A DNA stretch of 64,000 bases from positions 64,501 through 128,500 of the forward strand of contig NZ_MRTD01000002.1 of NCBI RefSeq assembly GCF_001956295.1, in the 5' to 3' direction. Made by a program: the position numbers and the translations under genes. The notes beneath the pieces are model-generated. The model made no database searches, was not told where the DNA came from, and saw only the letters and a list, made by a program, of their open reading frames with translations. Of the stretch, positions 33,377 to 43,170 are shown piece after piece. Every line of letters begins with the position of its first letter. Position 1 is the stretch's first letter. The stretch is from Paenibacillus sp. FSL A5-0031. GTDB lineage: Bacteria > Bacillota > Bacilli > Paenibacillales > Paenibacillaceae.

Positions 33377-36082
33377 TTAATCGATGGTAATCTTTTTCGC
33401 TTTCCCGTCATACCCGACCTTTAGGCCTAGTTTCTCTGAAAATAAACGGACCGGAATGAGCGTCCGATTATTACGAACGATAGGCGTAATATCTGACGAT
33501 TGCAGAGCGCCATTTAAAATAAGATCCTTTTTGCCGAGTGTCATTTCCATCAGCTTATTGCCGCGAAGAACGGTGACTTGACCCGTTTTCCCGTCAAATA
33601 ACAGCTTCGCTCCCATGGCATCGGATACGAACCGGACAGGTACAAATGTCGTTCCATTCAAAACGATTGGTGCTGAATCAAGTGTAATCGCTTTTCCATT
33701 AACCGTCGCAGCAGATTTGCCTACAGTCATAACGACCTTAGTTTGTGAATCAACCGTTACGGAAGGCGGATATTGCAGCTTCATATTATCTAGTCCAATA
33801 GAACCTGTTGCAGAACGCTCATCCTGCCCTTCGGCGATCGTCACAACGTAAATTCTTTTTAGTTTAACAGGGAATTTCATCCCTACAGAGGATAAATTCA
33901 TCTTCACATTCTTCCAGCCGCTCCAATCAAGCTGTTTTGCAAGATCGATAAGATGTGCTTTGCCATCCGCATCAATGAACTCTGCGCGCACCCAGTTCAA
34001 GCTGTTATCGCCATAAAGATCAACCGTCATGGAAGTAGGTGAACCCTCAATCGCACGACCGTTTGTATTAAATACTACATACGATGCTTTAGTTCCTGTG
34101 CCGTTTGTGAAATCATAATCCAGCTTTAATGCTTTCGAAGAAGCTTGTCCTTGGAAATCGGATACCAAGCTTACGCTTCCTGTTGTTGTCGCAGGCGTGA
34201 CCTGTGATGTAATGGGGTAGGTCGATTTTTCGAAATCCTCAAAGGTGCTTACTGCTTCCCCTTGTGTGAATGGAATCATTGTCGGAAAACCATCATAACG
34301 AGCAATGGCATAACCTGTGCTTGTACCTGCGTTAACCGACTGCACAGTTAGGTTATCGCCGTTTCTCGATGCGGTAAATCCAACAAACTCCCACTTCACG
34401 GAGTCAGCGCTAAGCTTATATGAATTTCCGTTTTTCAGCTTTACAGTAAGCGGAACAGAAATCGTTGCTCCTTTTGCCAGCACACCTGCATTCGTATCAA
34501 TGGAGAGCGATGCAATTTGCTCCTGTCCAATCACTTCAATTTCTTGTTTGGTAGAGATCGCTCCTGATTTCACAGTGAGATTCGTTTTACCCGCCTTTGT
34601 GGCAGTAAATTCATTGCCTTTGAACGTGCCAATGGCTTTCTCGGTACTCCATACGGCAGATGAATTGTCTACTTCAAACGGGTTATAGTACGTGTCATAG
34701 CCTTTTAATGAATACGACGATTTTTGACCGATAAACATAACATTAGCGCCGCTCACAGAAATGCCTTTCAACGAACCTGCTGGAGCAGTTGTGAATACGC
34801 CTATGCCGTTTGCAACACTTCTTTGGGTGGTGCCATATTGCGTAGGATGCGATAGCTTCAAATCATTTGTTCCCAGTGGACGCTCGATCATCGTTGTAGA
34901 ACCGCCGCCATCCAGATTGACGCCTTTATATACGCCTAGCTGCAGCATAATTTGCTGAAGCTCCTTCAAGTTTACACCCGTATTCCCGCCGCTGCGCTCA
35001 CTCGTGATGAGATATACTTTAGTGCCATCCTGTGAATAACCAACCGCTGAACGAGATGTATAGGAAGAGCCGCTTACTCCTGTAATATCGCGTGAGAATG
35101 GAGCTACTGCACCCGCATTGACTAACAATGTATGACCGCCAGCCATCATTTCAAAAGAGTTCGGATCAACCTTCGCTCCCGTCGTTTGCGAAACGAGCGC
35201 ATAATCCGCATTGATCGCTTGCCCAACCTGTAAATGCTCCTTCACATAATTAGCAGCAAGGCCATGCGACCGGAGTATGTATCCATCAGCAGGCGCTTGG
35301 CCTGCAATTGCTTTATCAATTGAAATCTCCTCAATTACGCCATTGCGAACTAATACTTCGGTAGGCGTGGAACCTGAGTTTTTCGGGCGTTCTGTACCGC
35401 CCCAAGCACTTGTATAAATATACATCATATTGACATGGCTATAATTAGAGCCCGTTGTCTCCGGAATATAAGCAGATTGGTTAAGCCCTTCCAGCGGGAA
35501 GGTAGAGCCGTCTGCTGCCGTTACCTGGCCATTGAAGCTATAGTTGTCAATCATCGGTTTGCGGTCTTTAGAAACCGAGAATGCGTACATCCCCTTCAGC
35601 TTCGCAGGACTCGACATAAACATGCCGCTTGCGATTTGCCCGCCAAGCGGGGCGCCCTCATTGCCCATTACGAATACGTCTGCATTAATACCAGCTACGG
35701 CTCCGTTTTCTTTTGTCATATTAAGTATCGTATTTAATTGCCCTATGCTATTATTTTTTCCACTCATCGCATTTATAGATACGTAGGGATTTGTAAGATC
35801 GATTTCAATGACATGCACATCGGTTTGCACCTTGGAGCTGCCGCGTGTCGTTTGGAATACATAGTCAAGGCGCTTGGCGCCTGCTGTTATAAATGATTGC
35901 TGCGACAGCTTAAGCGTAGGGTCGGCAGCTGCCTCTGCTAATTGAATGACTGCCGTCTGCCAGCTGCTAGGCAAGATTGAAGCTAAAGGCTGTACTAGCA
36001 ATGCTCCACCTAATACGACGATTATAACCCGTTTTCCTAAGCCTTCTGACTGCCGATCTATGATTTTTTGAAACTTACTCAT
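33377..36082 (-). CDS. Exported phosphodiester glycosidase (NAGPA) domain protein with stalk domains
   Basis: A 901-residue exported protein. The N-terminal signal/anchor is at about 15-45 (RVIIVVLGGALLVQPLASIL). The phosphodiester glycosidase domain (PF09992 type) spans about 100-440, with GINADVFVMGN, SAVGYSQDG and the hallmark GVNLDGGGSTTM. A Big_2-like domain (about 440-530) and a carbohydrate-binding-like beta domain (about 610-770) follow. The C-terminus has two copper-amine-oxidase-N-type repeats (GTTFVPVRFVSDAMGAKLLFD; NRTLIPVRLFSEKLGLKVGYD), a common Paenibacillus wall module. The substrate is unknown; related enzymes act on glycan phosphodiesters such as wall polymers. I used ATG 36082 (MSKFQKI), downstream of GGGAGAG; ATG 36106 has no Shine-Dalgarno. 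Confidence 0.85.
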   Translation of the reverse strand: MSKFQKIIDRQSEGLGKRVIIVVLGGALLVQPLASILPSSWQTAVIQLAEAAADPTLKLSQQSFITAGAKRLDYVFQTTRGSSKVQTDVHVIEIDLTNPYVSINAMSGKNNSIGQLNTILNMTKENGAVAGINADVFVMGNEGAPLGGQIASGMFMSSPAKLKGMYAFSVSKDRKPMIDNYSFNGQVTAADGSTFPLEGLNQSAYIPETTGSNYSHVNMMYIYTSAWGGTERPKNSGSTPTEVLVRNGVIEEISIDKAIAGQAPADGYILRSHGLAANYVKEHLQVGQAINADYALVSQTTGAKVDPNSFEMMAGGHTLLVNAGAVAPFSRDITGVSGSSYTSRSAVGYSQDGTKVYLITSERSGGNTGVNLKELQQIMLQLGVYKGVNLDGGGSTTMIERPLGTNDLKLSHPTQYGTTQRSVANGIGVFTTAPAGSLKGISVSGANVMFIGQKSSYSLKGYDTYYNPFEVDNSSAVWSTEKAIGTFKGNEFTATKAGKTNLTVKSGAISTKQEIEVIGQEQIASLSIDTNAGVLAKGATISVPLTVKLKNGNSYKLSADSVKWEFVGFTASRNGDNLTVQSVNAGTSTGYAIARYDGFPTMIPFTQGEAVSTFEDFEKSTYPITSQVTPATTTGSVSLVSDFQGQASSKALKLDYDFTNGTGTKASYVVFNTNGRAIEGSPTSMTVDLYGDNSLNWVRAEFIDADGKAHLIDLAKQLDWSGWKNVKMNLSSVGMKFPVKLKRIYVVTIAEGQDERSATGSIGLDNMKLQYPPSVTVDSQTKVVMTVGKSAATVNGKAITLDSAPIVLNGTTFVPVRFVSDAMGAKLLFDGKTGQVTVLRGNKLMEMTLGKKDLILNGALQSSDITPIVRNNRTLIPVRLFSEKLGLKVGYDGKAKKITID

Positions 36083-36222
36083 TAGATTTACAACTCTCCC
36101 ATCCATTAATCTATTAGTTATAGACTACAAGAGTAGTAGAAAAGTTACGCATGATAGAAGACTGCTATCGCTTTCTATAGGGTGATAGATATCAGCTATG
36201 TACATCGTGGAAATGAATGACA

Positions 36223-36258
36223 TAAAAAGAGCAGCTCGCCGTTTGGGCGAGCTGCTCT
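36223..36258 (-). terminator. Terminator after the 1460-residue SLH protein gene
   Basis: On the minus strand a nearly perfect AGAGCAGCTCGCC/GGCGAGCTGCTCT stem with a four-base loop is followed by TTTTTATG. Confidence 0.92.
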
Positions 36259-36273
36259 GCTTTGGTTCAATTA

Positions 36274-39200
36274 TTACGATGAAAGGAATTTCACCTTCTG
36301 CAGCAAACGAAGAAGCATGACCGTTCCTTCTGCACGAGTTGCATTGGTTTGCGGACTCAATGTTGTTGCTGTTTTACCGCTAATCACACCAATGTACACT
36401 GATTTCGCCATGTCTGTCTGCGCCCAAGCGCCAACCTTGCCTCGATCCGTATACTTCTTGAGATAAGTTGCGGCCGATTCTGGCAGCTGCACCGTTAGAC
36501 CAGCCACCTTCGCCGCTCTAATCATCATAACGGCCATTTCCTGACGTGTAATCGGGTTGTTTGGCTTGAAGGTGCCGTCCGTATTGCCAGCGACGACTCC
36601 AGCCGCTGAGGCGGCTCCAATATACGCCCCCATCGCTGTGTTCACATTTACATCCTTGAACTTAGCTGCTGCACTCCTGTCGCTGCTGAGGCCAAGCCCT
36701 TTGGCGATATAGGTCGCAAATTCACCTCGTGTAATAGCCTTCTCTGGTTCAAACTTCGTTGCCGAGCGCCCTTCCACGATGAATTTGCGCGACATGATAT
36801 GGATAGCAGAAGCTGCCCAATGCTTCGATAGATCGGAGAAGCTGGCTGAATTGCTAACAAGCGCATAAGCGCTGTTTCCTTTTCTTTTAAAAGTTGCTGT
36901 CGTCTTCCCGCCGCTTGTCGTAAGCTCGGTCGGAACATAGGAGAGCCCTCCTGTTGTTGGATCGAACCATACTACGGCAGTATTTTTAAAATCTGCATTT
37001 TGGTACGTCTGGATTGTTCTTGAAACATAACCGCTAAAATCATTGAATGGCTTTTGAATCGACCCACTCACAGCATTAATATCAAAATGATAAGGACCTG
37101 CAAGCAAGCTCGTATTTGAGCTATTAATTTTTGTACTGATACTACCAGTTAGCGTTGATAACCCTTGGTCAATGCGAATGATTAATTGACCAGTCGCGCT
37201 ATTACCGTTTAGTAACGTATTGATTTTCATATAATCTGCAGCATTTAATTGCAGCTCATATGTGACATCTCCATATTGAACAGCAAATATCGAGTTCGAA
37301 TTCAAGCGATACGCTGCGTCAAGCGCATTGATTGGAACAGCTACAATAGCAGCTCTCTCTGATGCCGGCACTTTAAAGGCTACACGCGGACTAGTTAAGC
37401 CAGCTGAGCGTGCTGTCTGAAAAGCTGTAAGGAGCTTATCGTTCGAAATGGTATATCGGTTGGCTTGAACACCAGCAGGTGATACGTCAAACATTGTCGT
37501 TGCTGCCGTTGTTTTCAAGCCGATGCCGCCGCCATCAGACGTTTCAAAGTCACCTGATAACCCATCAAGTATCGTCGTTTGGTTCGCAGCGTTTATGTTC
37601 GTAAAGCTATTGATCGTTGAACCGCTGTTTGTTCGAAGTCCTGACGCAGTTGAATAGTAAGTTACTGAAACCGTCTCTCCTATGGCAAAAGGAGAGGTTA
37701 ACGTTAGTATAACGGACGATCCGCTAACATCTACCCTCGATATCGATTTAACAGAATTACTTGCGTTAACAGCAAACTGAACGGTAGACGGCACGTAGCT
37801 TGGATTTAATGATTCTGCAAAATTAATCGTAAGCGTAGAGCCTTTTGCAATGACGCCATAAATGTTGCCATTTTGCCCTCCGCTGCCTCCACCACCTGTG
37901 GTTACATTGTTAAACGAAGGTGCAGCATTGCCGGCAAGATCTGTTATTAACGTTACGGATGCCAAATATGAAACTGCCGTAATCTGGCTTCCTGTTACTG
38001 CTGATGAAAGGGTTAATAAAACCGTGCTTCCAGAAATTCGAACCTGAATAACAGAGCGTGCAATATTATCTACCAGTACATAAAATTGCCCTACTGTTGG
38101 GACGCTTTGTGGATTTAAACTTTTATTATAGCTCAGCGTAACGATATTACTGCTCACGCTAATGGACTGAAGATTAGGTGTACCTGTGTCTGGCGTACTA
38201 TAGAGGCTGTAGTTATTAAATGCTGCCAAATAGTTACCTGCCGTATCACGAATGGGATACGTGCCCGGAGCATAGGTCACATAGACGTTCTGGTAATTTT
38301 GTATCGAGCCATTAATCGTTAACAAAATATTGCCGCCTGTGCTTGAGATCGAAGTTGTACTGTAATTCACTCCGCCCGCATTAACCGTAAATTGCAAATA
38401 GGCGTAGCTATTCACAGTCGCTAGATCCTTGTTAAAAGATAAAGTAATCGCTGTACCCGAAGCATTCCCGCTTACAATGGTTGGTGCTGAGACATCCTTA
38501 GCACCTGATACGTCCTGATTTGCAATACTAATCGCTTCATTTCCTGAAGTATCTTGAATTGGGCTAACTGCTGCTTTGGAATAAGAGAGCTTCACCACTT
38601 GTCCGGCCACAATAGGGCTCGATAACGTTAGAATAACTGTTTCTCCGCGAACTTGAACACCGACAACAGAACGAGGCGCTCCATTAACTGTCGCATAAAA
38701 GCTTCCTGTCGAAGGTACTGCGTGCACATTCAGATCTTCATTATAGGTCATCGTAATCGTTGATCCGCTCCACTCGAGCTTGCTTAATGTAGGAGCTGTC
38801 GTATCAGAACCAAATGATTGAAAAGTCCATTGATATTCATTTAATATTCCAGCAAAGCTATTGCCAGCCAAATCGGTTACTGCACTCGCATCAATCGTTA
38901 CATAATAAGAAGTTTTTGCAGTAAATGGCTGTGTTGGCGCTATGACTAACACATTATTATTGTTGCCATCAACATAATAGTTTGCCGGGATCGGCTGCAG
39001 TGATTTGTCTCCAATAGGGTTAAATAGGATTGAACCCGTTGCCCCTTTTTTTATCGGTTCACTAAACGTCGCTGTAAAAGCTTGATTTAGCCCTACTGAA
39101 ACCGCATTGTTAAGCGGGTTCAATAAAGAAAGAGTTGGTCTTACTGTGTCTTGAGATACCGTAAAAGACCAATATGTCGATGAGGATATTCCTGCAAAAT

Positions 39201-40656
39201 GATTACCTGCTGCATCACGAATAGCGCGATTGCCAATCGTTATATAGTATTTCGTATTGTTGACGAAAGCTTTCTCAGACTCTCCGTTTATCGCTTTATT
39301 GGGGTCTATCGTTATCTGATAGGTACCGCCGCCAGTCACGCGTTCCGAAGTAATTGGAATAGTACGGAACAAAGATCCTGTTGCAGCTTCTCTTATTTCA
39401 ATGACTCCGCTGCTTGGGAAGACCGGTTCATTAAAATTAATTTTGAGTACAGAATTTAAGCTGGTGATAGATCCATTCGCTACCGGCAGTAATTCTGTTG
39501 CAAGAGGCGGAGTGGTTTCATAGCCTGGGTCTGTACTAAAATTCCAAACGGATGCTCCAGCAATACCGTGATACCATTGAGATCCATTCGGATCTGTCTG
39601 GGTAAAGGCTCCAGCATCAATTAATACATAATAAGCTGTATTCGGTTCAAAGTTAGAGCTTGGCGTTATTTTCACTTGATTTTTGGTTACTGTAATTCTC
39701 GAAGAAAGAGCACTAAAACGCTCAAAAGTAGTATTATTGCTAATTCTGCGTATTTCAATATATTTGTCCGCACGTGCTTGTATAGCTTTATCAAAAGTGA
39801 TAAACAGCTCTGAGTTTACTGGTACGGAAGTAGCATTATCTGCAGGAACAAATGGTGCAGCTACGTTGACCGGTGCTGCGTCCGTTGTAAAAACCCATGA
39901 TGTGCCGTAATATAGGTTCCCCGCCGCATCTTGAAATGCAGTATCTGGAATTGTAACGGTGTATGTTGTATTAGGCTGCAGCGCTGCAGGAGGTTGAATG
40001 ACGATTAGGTTCGTCCCGCTGCCTCTTACCGCGTTGGATGTAACAGCAATAGTACGGCTGTCCTCAACCGAGCTAATTTGTATGTTGCCACTTGCAACAT
40101 AAACAGGCTCATTAAATGAAATCGTAATCGGTGTAGTCACCGCAATTGGAGCGACAGTTGGCGCCAAGCCCGTATGAGAAGGCCTGGTTACATCAACTTC
40201 AGCAACGGTACGAAAATTCCAGCTGCTGGCACTTTTTATACCGGCATAACCAACACCATTGGATTGGTTAACAAACGCACCGGCATCTACCAATATGTAA
40301 TAATTCGTGTTTAAAGCAAAATTATTAGACGGATCTATTGTCACGACACGTTGCGATGAATCAATAGTAATACGATTAGACGATAGAGGTATACTCTCTA
40401 CCAAGTTGCTTGTTGCATAGTCATAAATATTAATAGACGTTGAACTAGAGCCTTTGCTTACATTTTCATCAAAGGTCATCTTTAAATCAGCGGAGATCGA
40501 TACGTTAATTAGATCGTCGGCTGGGCTCAAACTAAGTACGACGGGACCGGAAGCTGCTGCTGCCGCTTGCTGCGGAGCCGATGACCAGCCTGCTAGGCTT
40601 AATTGGAGCAACAGCATAACAGCGATAAACGAAGATAGCTTGCTCGTTCGATTCAT
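36274..40656 (-). CDS. Large SLH-anchored surface protein with Ig-like (Big_5/SwmB-type) repeats
   Basis: A 1460-residue exported protein. The signal peptide is at about 1-36 (SFIAVMLLLQLSLAGWSS...AAAAA). Five Ig-like repeats of about 105-120 residues follow, with the pattern P.....V........F.E.V....I.........Y.......D.AGN...G....SWNF (about 38-620). Then come four or five SwmB-like repeats (about 620-1015; e.g. ITMTYNEDLN, VILTLSSPIVAGQVVKLSY) and a beta-rich segment. Three SLH domains with TRGE, TRQE and TRAE motifs (about 1280-1455) should bind pyruvylated secondary wall polymer. Signature reuse of DAAGN suggests a calcium-stabilised stalk. Likely an adhesin or S-layer-associated protein. 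ATG 40656 has GAGGAGTGAATTGAA upstream. Confidence 0.9.
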   Translation of the reverse strand: MNRTSKLSSFIAVMLLLQLSLAGWSSAPQQAAAAASGPVVLSLSPADDLINVSISADLKMTFDENVSKGSSSTSINIYDYATSNLVESIPLSSNRITIDSSQRVVTIDPSNNFALNTNYYILVDAGAFVNQSNGVGYAGIKSASSWNFRTVAEVDVTRPSHTGLAPTVAPIAVTTPITISFNEPVYVASGNIQISSVEDSRTIAVTSNAVRGSGTNLIVIQPPAALQPNTTYTVTIPDTAFQDAAGNLYYGTSWVFTTDAAPVNVAAPFVPADNATSVPVNSELFITFDKAIQARADKYIEIRRISNNTTFERFSALSSRITVTKNQVKITPSSNFEPNTAYYVLIDAGAFTQTDPNGSQWYHGIAGASVWNFSTDPGYETTPPLATELLPVANGSITSLNSVLKINFNEPVFPSSGVIEIREAATGSLFRTIPITSERVTGGGTYQITIDPNKAINGESEKAFVNNTKYYITIGNRAIRDAAGNHFAGISSSTYWSFTVSQDTVRPTLSLLNPLNNAVSVGLNQAFTATFSEPIKKGATGSILFNPIGDKSLQPIPANYYVDGNNNNVLVIAPTQPFTAKTSYYVTIDASAVTDLAGNSFAGILNEYQWTFQSFGSDTTAPTLSKLEWSGSTITMTYNEDLNVHAVPSTGSFYATVNGAPRSVVGVQVRGETVILTLSSPIVAGQVVKLSYSKAAVSPIQDTSGNEAISIANQDVSGAKDVSAPTIVSGNASGTAITLSFNKDLATVNSYAYLQFTVNAGGVNYSTTSISSTGGNILLTINGSIQNYQNVYVTYAPGTYPIRDTAGNYLAAFNNYSLYSTPDTGTPNLQSISVSSNIVTLSYNKSLNPQSVPTVGQFYVLVDNIARSVIQVRISGSTVLLTLSSAVTGSQITAVSYLASVTLITDLAGNAAPSFNNVTTGGGGSGGQNGNIYGVIAKGSTLTINFAESLNPSYVPSTVQFAVNASNSVKSISRVDVSGSSVILTLTSPFAIGETVSVTYYSTASGLRTNSGSTINSFTNINAANQTTILDGLSGDFETSDGGGIGLKTTAATTMFDVSPAGVQANRYTISNDKLLTAFQTARSAGLTSPRVAFKVPASERAAIVAVPINALDAAYRLNSNSIFAVQYGDVTYELQLNAADYMKINTLLNGNSATGQLIIRIDQGLSTLTGSISTKINSSNTSLLAGPYHFDINAVSGSIQKPFNDFSGYVSRTIQTYQNADFKNTAVVWFDPTTGGLSYVPTELTTSGGKTTATFKRKGNSAYALVSNSASFSDLSKHWAASAIHIMSRKFIVEGRSATKFEPEKAITRGEFATYIAKGLGLSSDRSAAAKFKDVNVNTAMGAYIGAASAAGVVAGNTDGTFKPNNPITRQEMAVMMIRAAKVAGLTVQLPESAATYLKKYTDRGKVGAWAQTDMAKSVYIGVISGKTATTLSPQTNATRAEGTVMLLRLLQKVKFLSS

Positions 40657-40755
40657 TTCAATTCACTCCTCAAAAAATTACACTCGTACCTTATTTGTCG
40701 GTTACTAAGCATGAAAAATTTAGGTTAAACTACTTTTTTGTACCGAATGAATAAC

Positions 40756-40805
40756 AAAAAAGCCGTCCATGAAGTAGTCATACTACTTTGTGGACAGCTT
40801 TTTTA
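40756..40805 (-). terminator. Terminator of metK
   Basis: On the minus strand AAAAAAGCTGTCCA...TGGACGGCTTTTTT with inner AAGTAGT/ACTACTT pairing; a long two-part stem with T tail. Confidence 0.92.
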
Positions 40806-40838
40806 GCCTATAAAGGCTCTTATATTGTATATCGAATC

Positions 40839-42053
40839 TTAAACTCCGCTTTGAACGCCAGCGTCTGCTTTAAGCTTCTCCGCTTTGTCAACGCGTTCCC
40901 AAGGAAGATCAACGTCTGTACGGCCGAAGTGACCGTATGCAGCTGTTTGTCTGTAAATTGGGCGACGTAGATCAAGCATTTTGATAATGCCAGCAGGACG
41001 AAGATCAAAGTTGCTAGTGATGATATCAACAAGTTTATCTTCACCAATTTTGCCTGTTCCATACGTATCTACGTTAATTGATACCGGTTGAGCAACACCA
41101 ATTGCGTAAGCCAGTTGGATTTCGCATTTGTCTGCAAGTCCTGCAGCTACGATGTTCTTAGCTACATAACGGGCAGCATAAGCTGCTGAACGGTCAACTT
41201 TTGTAGGATCCTTGCCGGAGAATGCGCCGCCGCCATGACGAGCGTAGCCGCCATACGTGTCAACGATAATTTTACGGCCAGTTAGACCAGCATCACCTTG
41301 AGGTCCACCAATTACGAAGCGGCCAGTTGGGTTAATGAAGTATTTTGTATCAGCATCAAGCCATTCCACTGGAACAACCGGCTTAATAACATGCTCAAGA
41401 ATATCTTGTTGGATTTGCTCAAGCGTGATTTCTTCCGCATGCTGTGTAGAAACGACAATAGTATCTACGCGAACGGGTTTACCGTCTGCATATTCAATTG
41501 TAACTTGCGTTTTACCATCTGGACGAAGGTAAGCAAGCGTCTCGTTTTTACGTACTTCCGACAAGCGGCGAGCGATACGGTGAGATAGCGCAATTGGAAG
41601 CGGCATAAGCTCAGGTGTTTCGTTTGTAGCAAAACCAAACATTAGACCTTGGTCGCCTGCACCGATATCTTCGTTTTCTTGCTTCATATCTTTGCCATCA
41701 CGAGTTTCAAGCGCAGCGTTAACGCCTTGCGCAATGTCAGCGGACTGCTCATTGAGCGAAGTCAATACTGCGCATGTGCTGGAGTCAAAGCCGTATTTGG
41801 CACGAGTATAACCGATTTCTTTAATCGTACGGCGTGCAATTGAAGAAATATCAATAAAATCAGCACGGCTGCTAATTTCACCAATAACAAGTACAAGACC
41901 TGTTGCTACAGAAACCTCACAAGCTACACGCGCGTATGGATCTGCTTCTAGAAATGCATCTAAGACAGCATCGGATATTTGATCACAAATCTTATCCGGA
42001 TGGCCTTCAGTAACTGATTCTGATGTAAACAAATGGCGTCCTTTAACCGACAT
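40839..42053 (-). CDS. metK: S-adenosylmethionine synthetase
   Basis: MetK makes S-adenosylmethionine from methionine and ATP. The 404-residue protein has [21 protein letters not shown] at the N-terminus, the hexapeptide GAGDQG near residue 120 and the glycine-rich [32 protein letters not shown] near 265-296. ATG 42053 ([13 protein letters not shown]) follows GGAGG by nine bases; the in-frame TTG nine bases upstream is less likely. A terminator follows. Unlike many Firmicute metK genes I see no SAM-I riboswitch in the 150 bases upstream, only the terminator of the spore-protein gene. Confidence 0.98.
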   Translation of the reverse strand: MSVKGRHLFTSESVTEGHPDKICDQISDAVLDAFLEADPYARVACEVSVATGLVLVIGEISSRADFIDISSIARRTIKEIGYTRAKYGFDSSTCAVLTSLNEQSADIAQGVNAALETRDGKDMKQENEDIGAGDQGLMFGFATNETPELMPLPIALSHRIARRLSEVRKNETLAYLRPDGKTQVTIEYADGKPVRVDTIVVSTQHAEEITLEQIQQDILEHVIKPVVPVEWLDADTKYFINPTGRFVIGGPQGDAGLTGRKIIVDTYGGYARHGGGAFSGKDPTKVDRSAAYAARYVAKNIVAAGLADKCEIQLAYAIGVAQPVSINVDTYGTGKIGEDKLVDIITSNFDLRPAGIIKMLDLRRPIYRQTAAYGHFGRTDVDLPWERVDKAEKLKADAGVQSGV

Positions 42054-42103
42054 CCGTATCAACCTCCTACAACCTTAATATTAATAAGTGCGGACATTCT
42101 ACA

Positions 42104-42138
42104 CAAAAAATGAACCTTTTCCCGTAGGAAAAGGTTGT
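42104..42138 (-). terminator. Terminator of the SASP gene
   Basis: On the minus strand AACCTTTTCC-TACG-GGAAAAGGTT is followed by CATTTTTTG. It lies about 75 bases past the SASP stop and before metK. Confidence 0.82.
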
Positions 42139-42211
42139 TTTACAACTCTTCTAAAACAGTATGATACCGAAAATGTCGCTTTGTGTCAATGGACGCCGGA
42201 ATTTCCAATAA

Positions 42212-42487
42212 TTATTGATAACCGCCAAGCACTGATTCTGCTTGAGCTATCAGCCTTTTGGTGATCTCTCCGCCCACTGAACCAGCTTGCCTCGTCGATA
42301 AGGCTGACCAGTGTACGCTGTGGCCTCCGGAACCAGAGGATGCCCCTAGTTCGCCAGCAAATTCAGTGTCCGCTCCTTCGCTTGCATAGCCGCCTGAGGT
42401 TAAACCAAATTCTGCAGCAATTTCATATTTCAGTTGATTTAATGCTGCTTTACTTGTCGGTACTACTACTTTATTCGAACGACTCAT
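42212..42487 (-). CDS. Alpha/beta-type small acid-soluble spore protein
   Basis: This 91-residue protein coats spore DNA in the forespore and protects it against UV and heat. The family signature is clear: ALNQLKYEIAAEFGL near the N-terminus, with the germination-protease (GPR) cleavage motif around YEIAAEFG, and the C-terminal GSVGGEITKRLIAQAESVL. The middle has a Gly/Ser insertion (ELGASSGSGGHSVHW) in place of the usual SRANGSVGG-like spacing. I chose ATG 42487 because GGAGGTG lies eight bases upstream. A sigma-G promoter is expected but I could not place one convincingly. Confidence 0.93.
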   Translation of the reverse strand: MSRSNKVVVPTSKAALNQLKYEIAAEFGLTSGGYASEGADTEFAGELGASSGSGGHSVHWSALSTRQAGSVGGEITKRLIAQAESVLGGYQ

Positions 42488-42599
42488 AAATGACACCTCC
42501 AAAGAATGTAGGAACACAATTGTATTGTGCATCCTTTCATCTTCTTTGAAGCGTATAATCTATTGTCATTTCGGGTAAAATGTTGAACATCCATCCATA

Positions 42600-43091
42600 T
42601 TATTGCAAGCTGTATTTCCCTTTAACCAATACCGTCAAACCATTCTTTTGATTAGGATCTGGCAATATGCCGCGGCCCTCACGTGGGAAAAGCAATAAAT
42701 GGTTGGTTGGAACAGCTTTCCCTTTAGTTAAATCCGTACCGCCAGTTAGATCAGCTATACCGCTTGCGTCAGAGCTATAGGCAATTGCCTTGCCTACACG
42801 TACAATGACCTCTGTGCCTTGGCCAGCCATTAGCGTCTTGCCAGCTGGCACTGTGACAACTTCCAGCGCGGTGTCCGCGACAGGCGTCGTCGTACCGCCT
42901 CCAGGAGTGCCACCGCCTAACTTGGCGAGTTGTTCATCCACATAGCTTTTGGTGACAACAGGATCTTCTACAGAGCCCGGAGTCAGCGCATTTGATTCCG
43001 CTTCAAGCGGTGATGCAAAGTTTACGCCGACCCACACGCCTGCTCCTACTAAAACAACTGCAACTAAACCGCGTATTACCTTTTTCTTCAC
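42600..43091 (-). CDS. Exported or membrane-anchored protein of unknown function
   Basis: A 163-residue product with an N-terminal hydrophobic helix (about 7-28: GLVAVVLVGAGVWVGVNF). A Pro/Gly/Thr linker follows (LGGGTPGGGTTTPVAD, about 57-73), then a compact domain: VVTVPAGKTLMAGQGTEVIVRVGKAIAYSS ... HLLLFPREGRGI ... GLTVLVKGKY. No family is recognised. The start is GTG 43091 with GGAG ten bases upstream. It lies about 80 bases after the exported protein gene at 43171-45267 with no clear terminator between, so they may be co-expressed. Confidence 0.75.
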   Translation of the reverse strand: MKKKVIRGLVAVVLVGAGVWVGVNFASPLEAESNALTPGSVEDPVVTKSYVDEQLAKLGGGTPGGGTTTPVADTALEVVTVPAGKTLMAGQGTEVIVRVGKAIAYSSDASGIADLTGGTDLTKGKAVPTNHLLLFPREGRGILPDPNQKNGLTVLVKGKYSLQ

Positions 43092-43170
43092 TTTTGGAAG
43101 TCTCCTCTCTATCTCTCATCTCCTATAAAGATACTAGATTTAAGTAGGAGAAACCAGTTTTTTTATAAGT

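Noticed and set aside
42054..42211. SAM-I riboswitch upstream of metK
   Set aside because: The spacing would allow it, but the conserved S-box core motifs are absent; the only hairpin is the SASP terminator.
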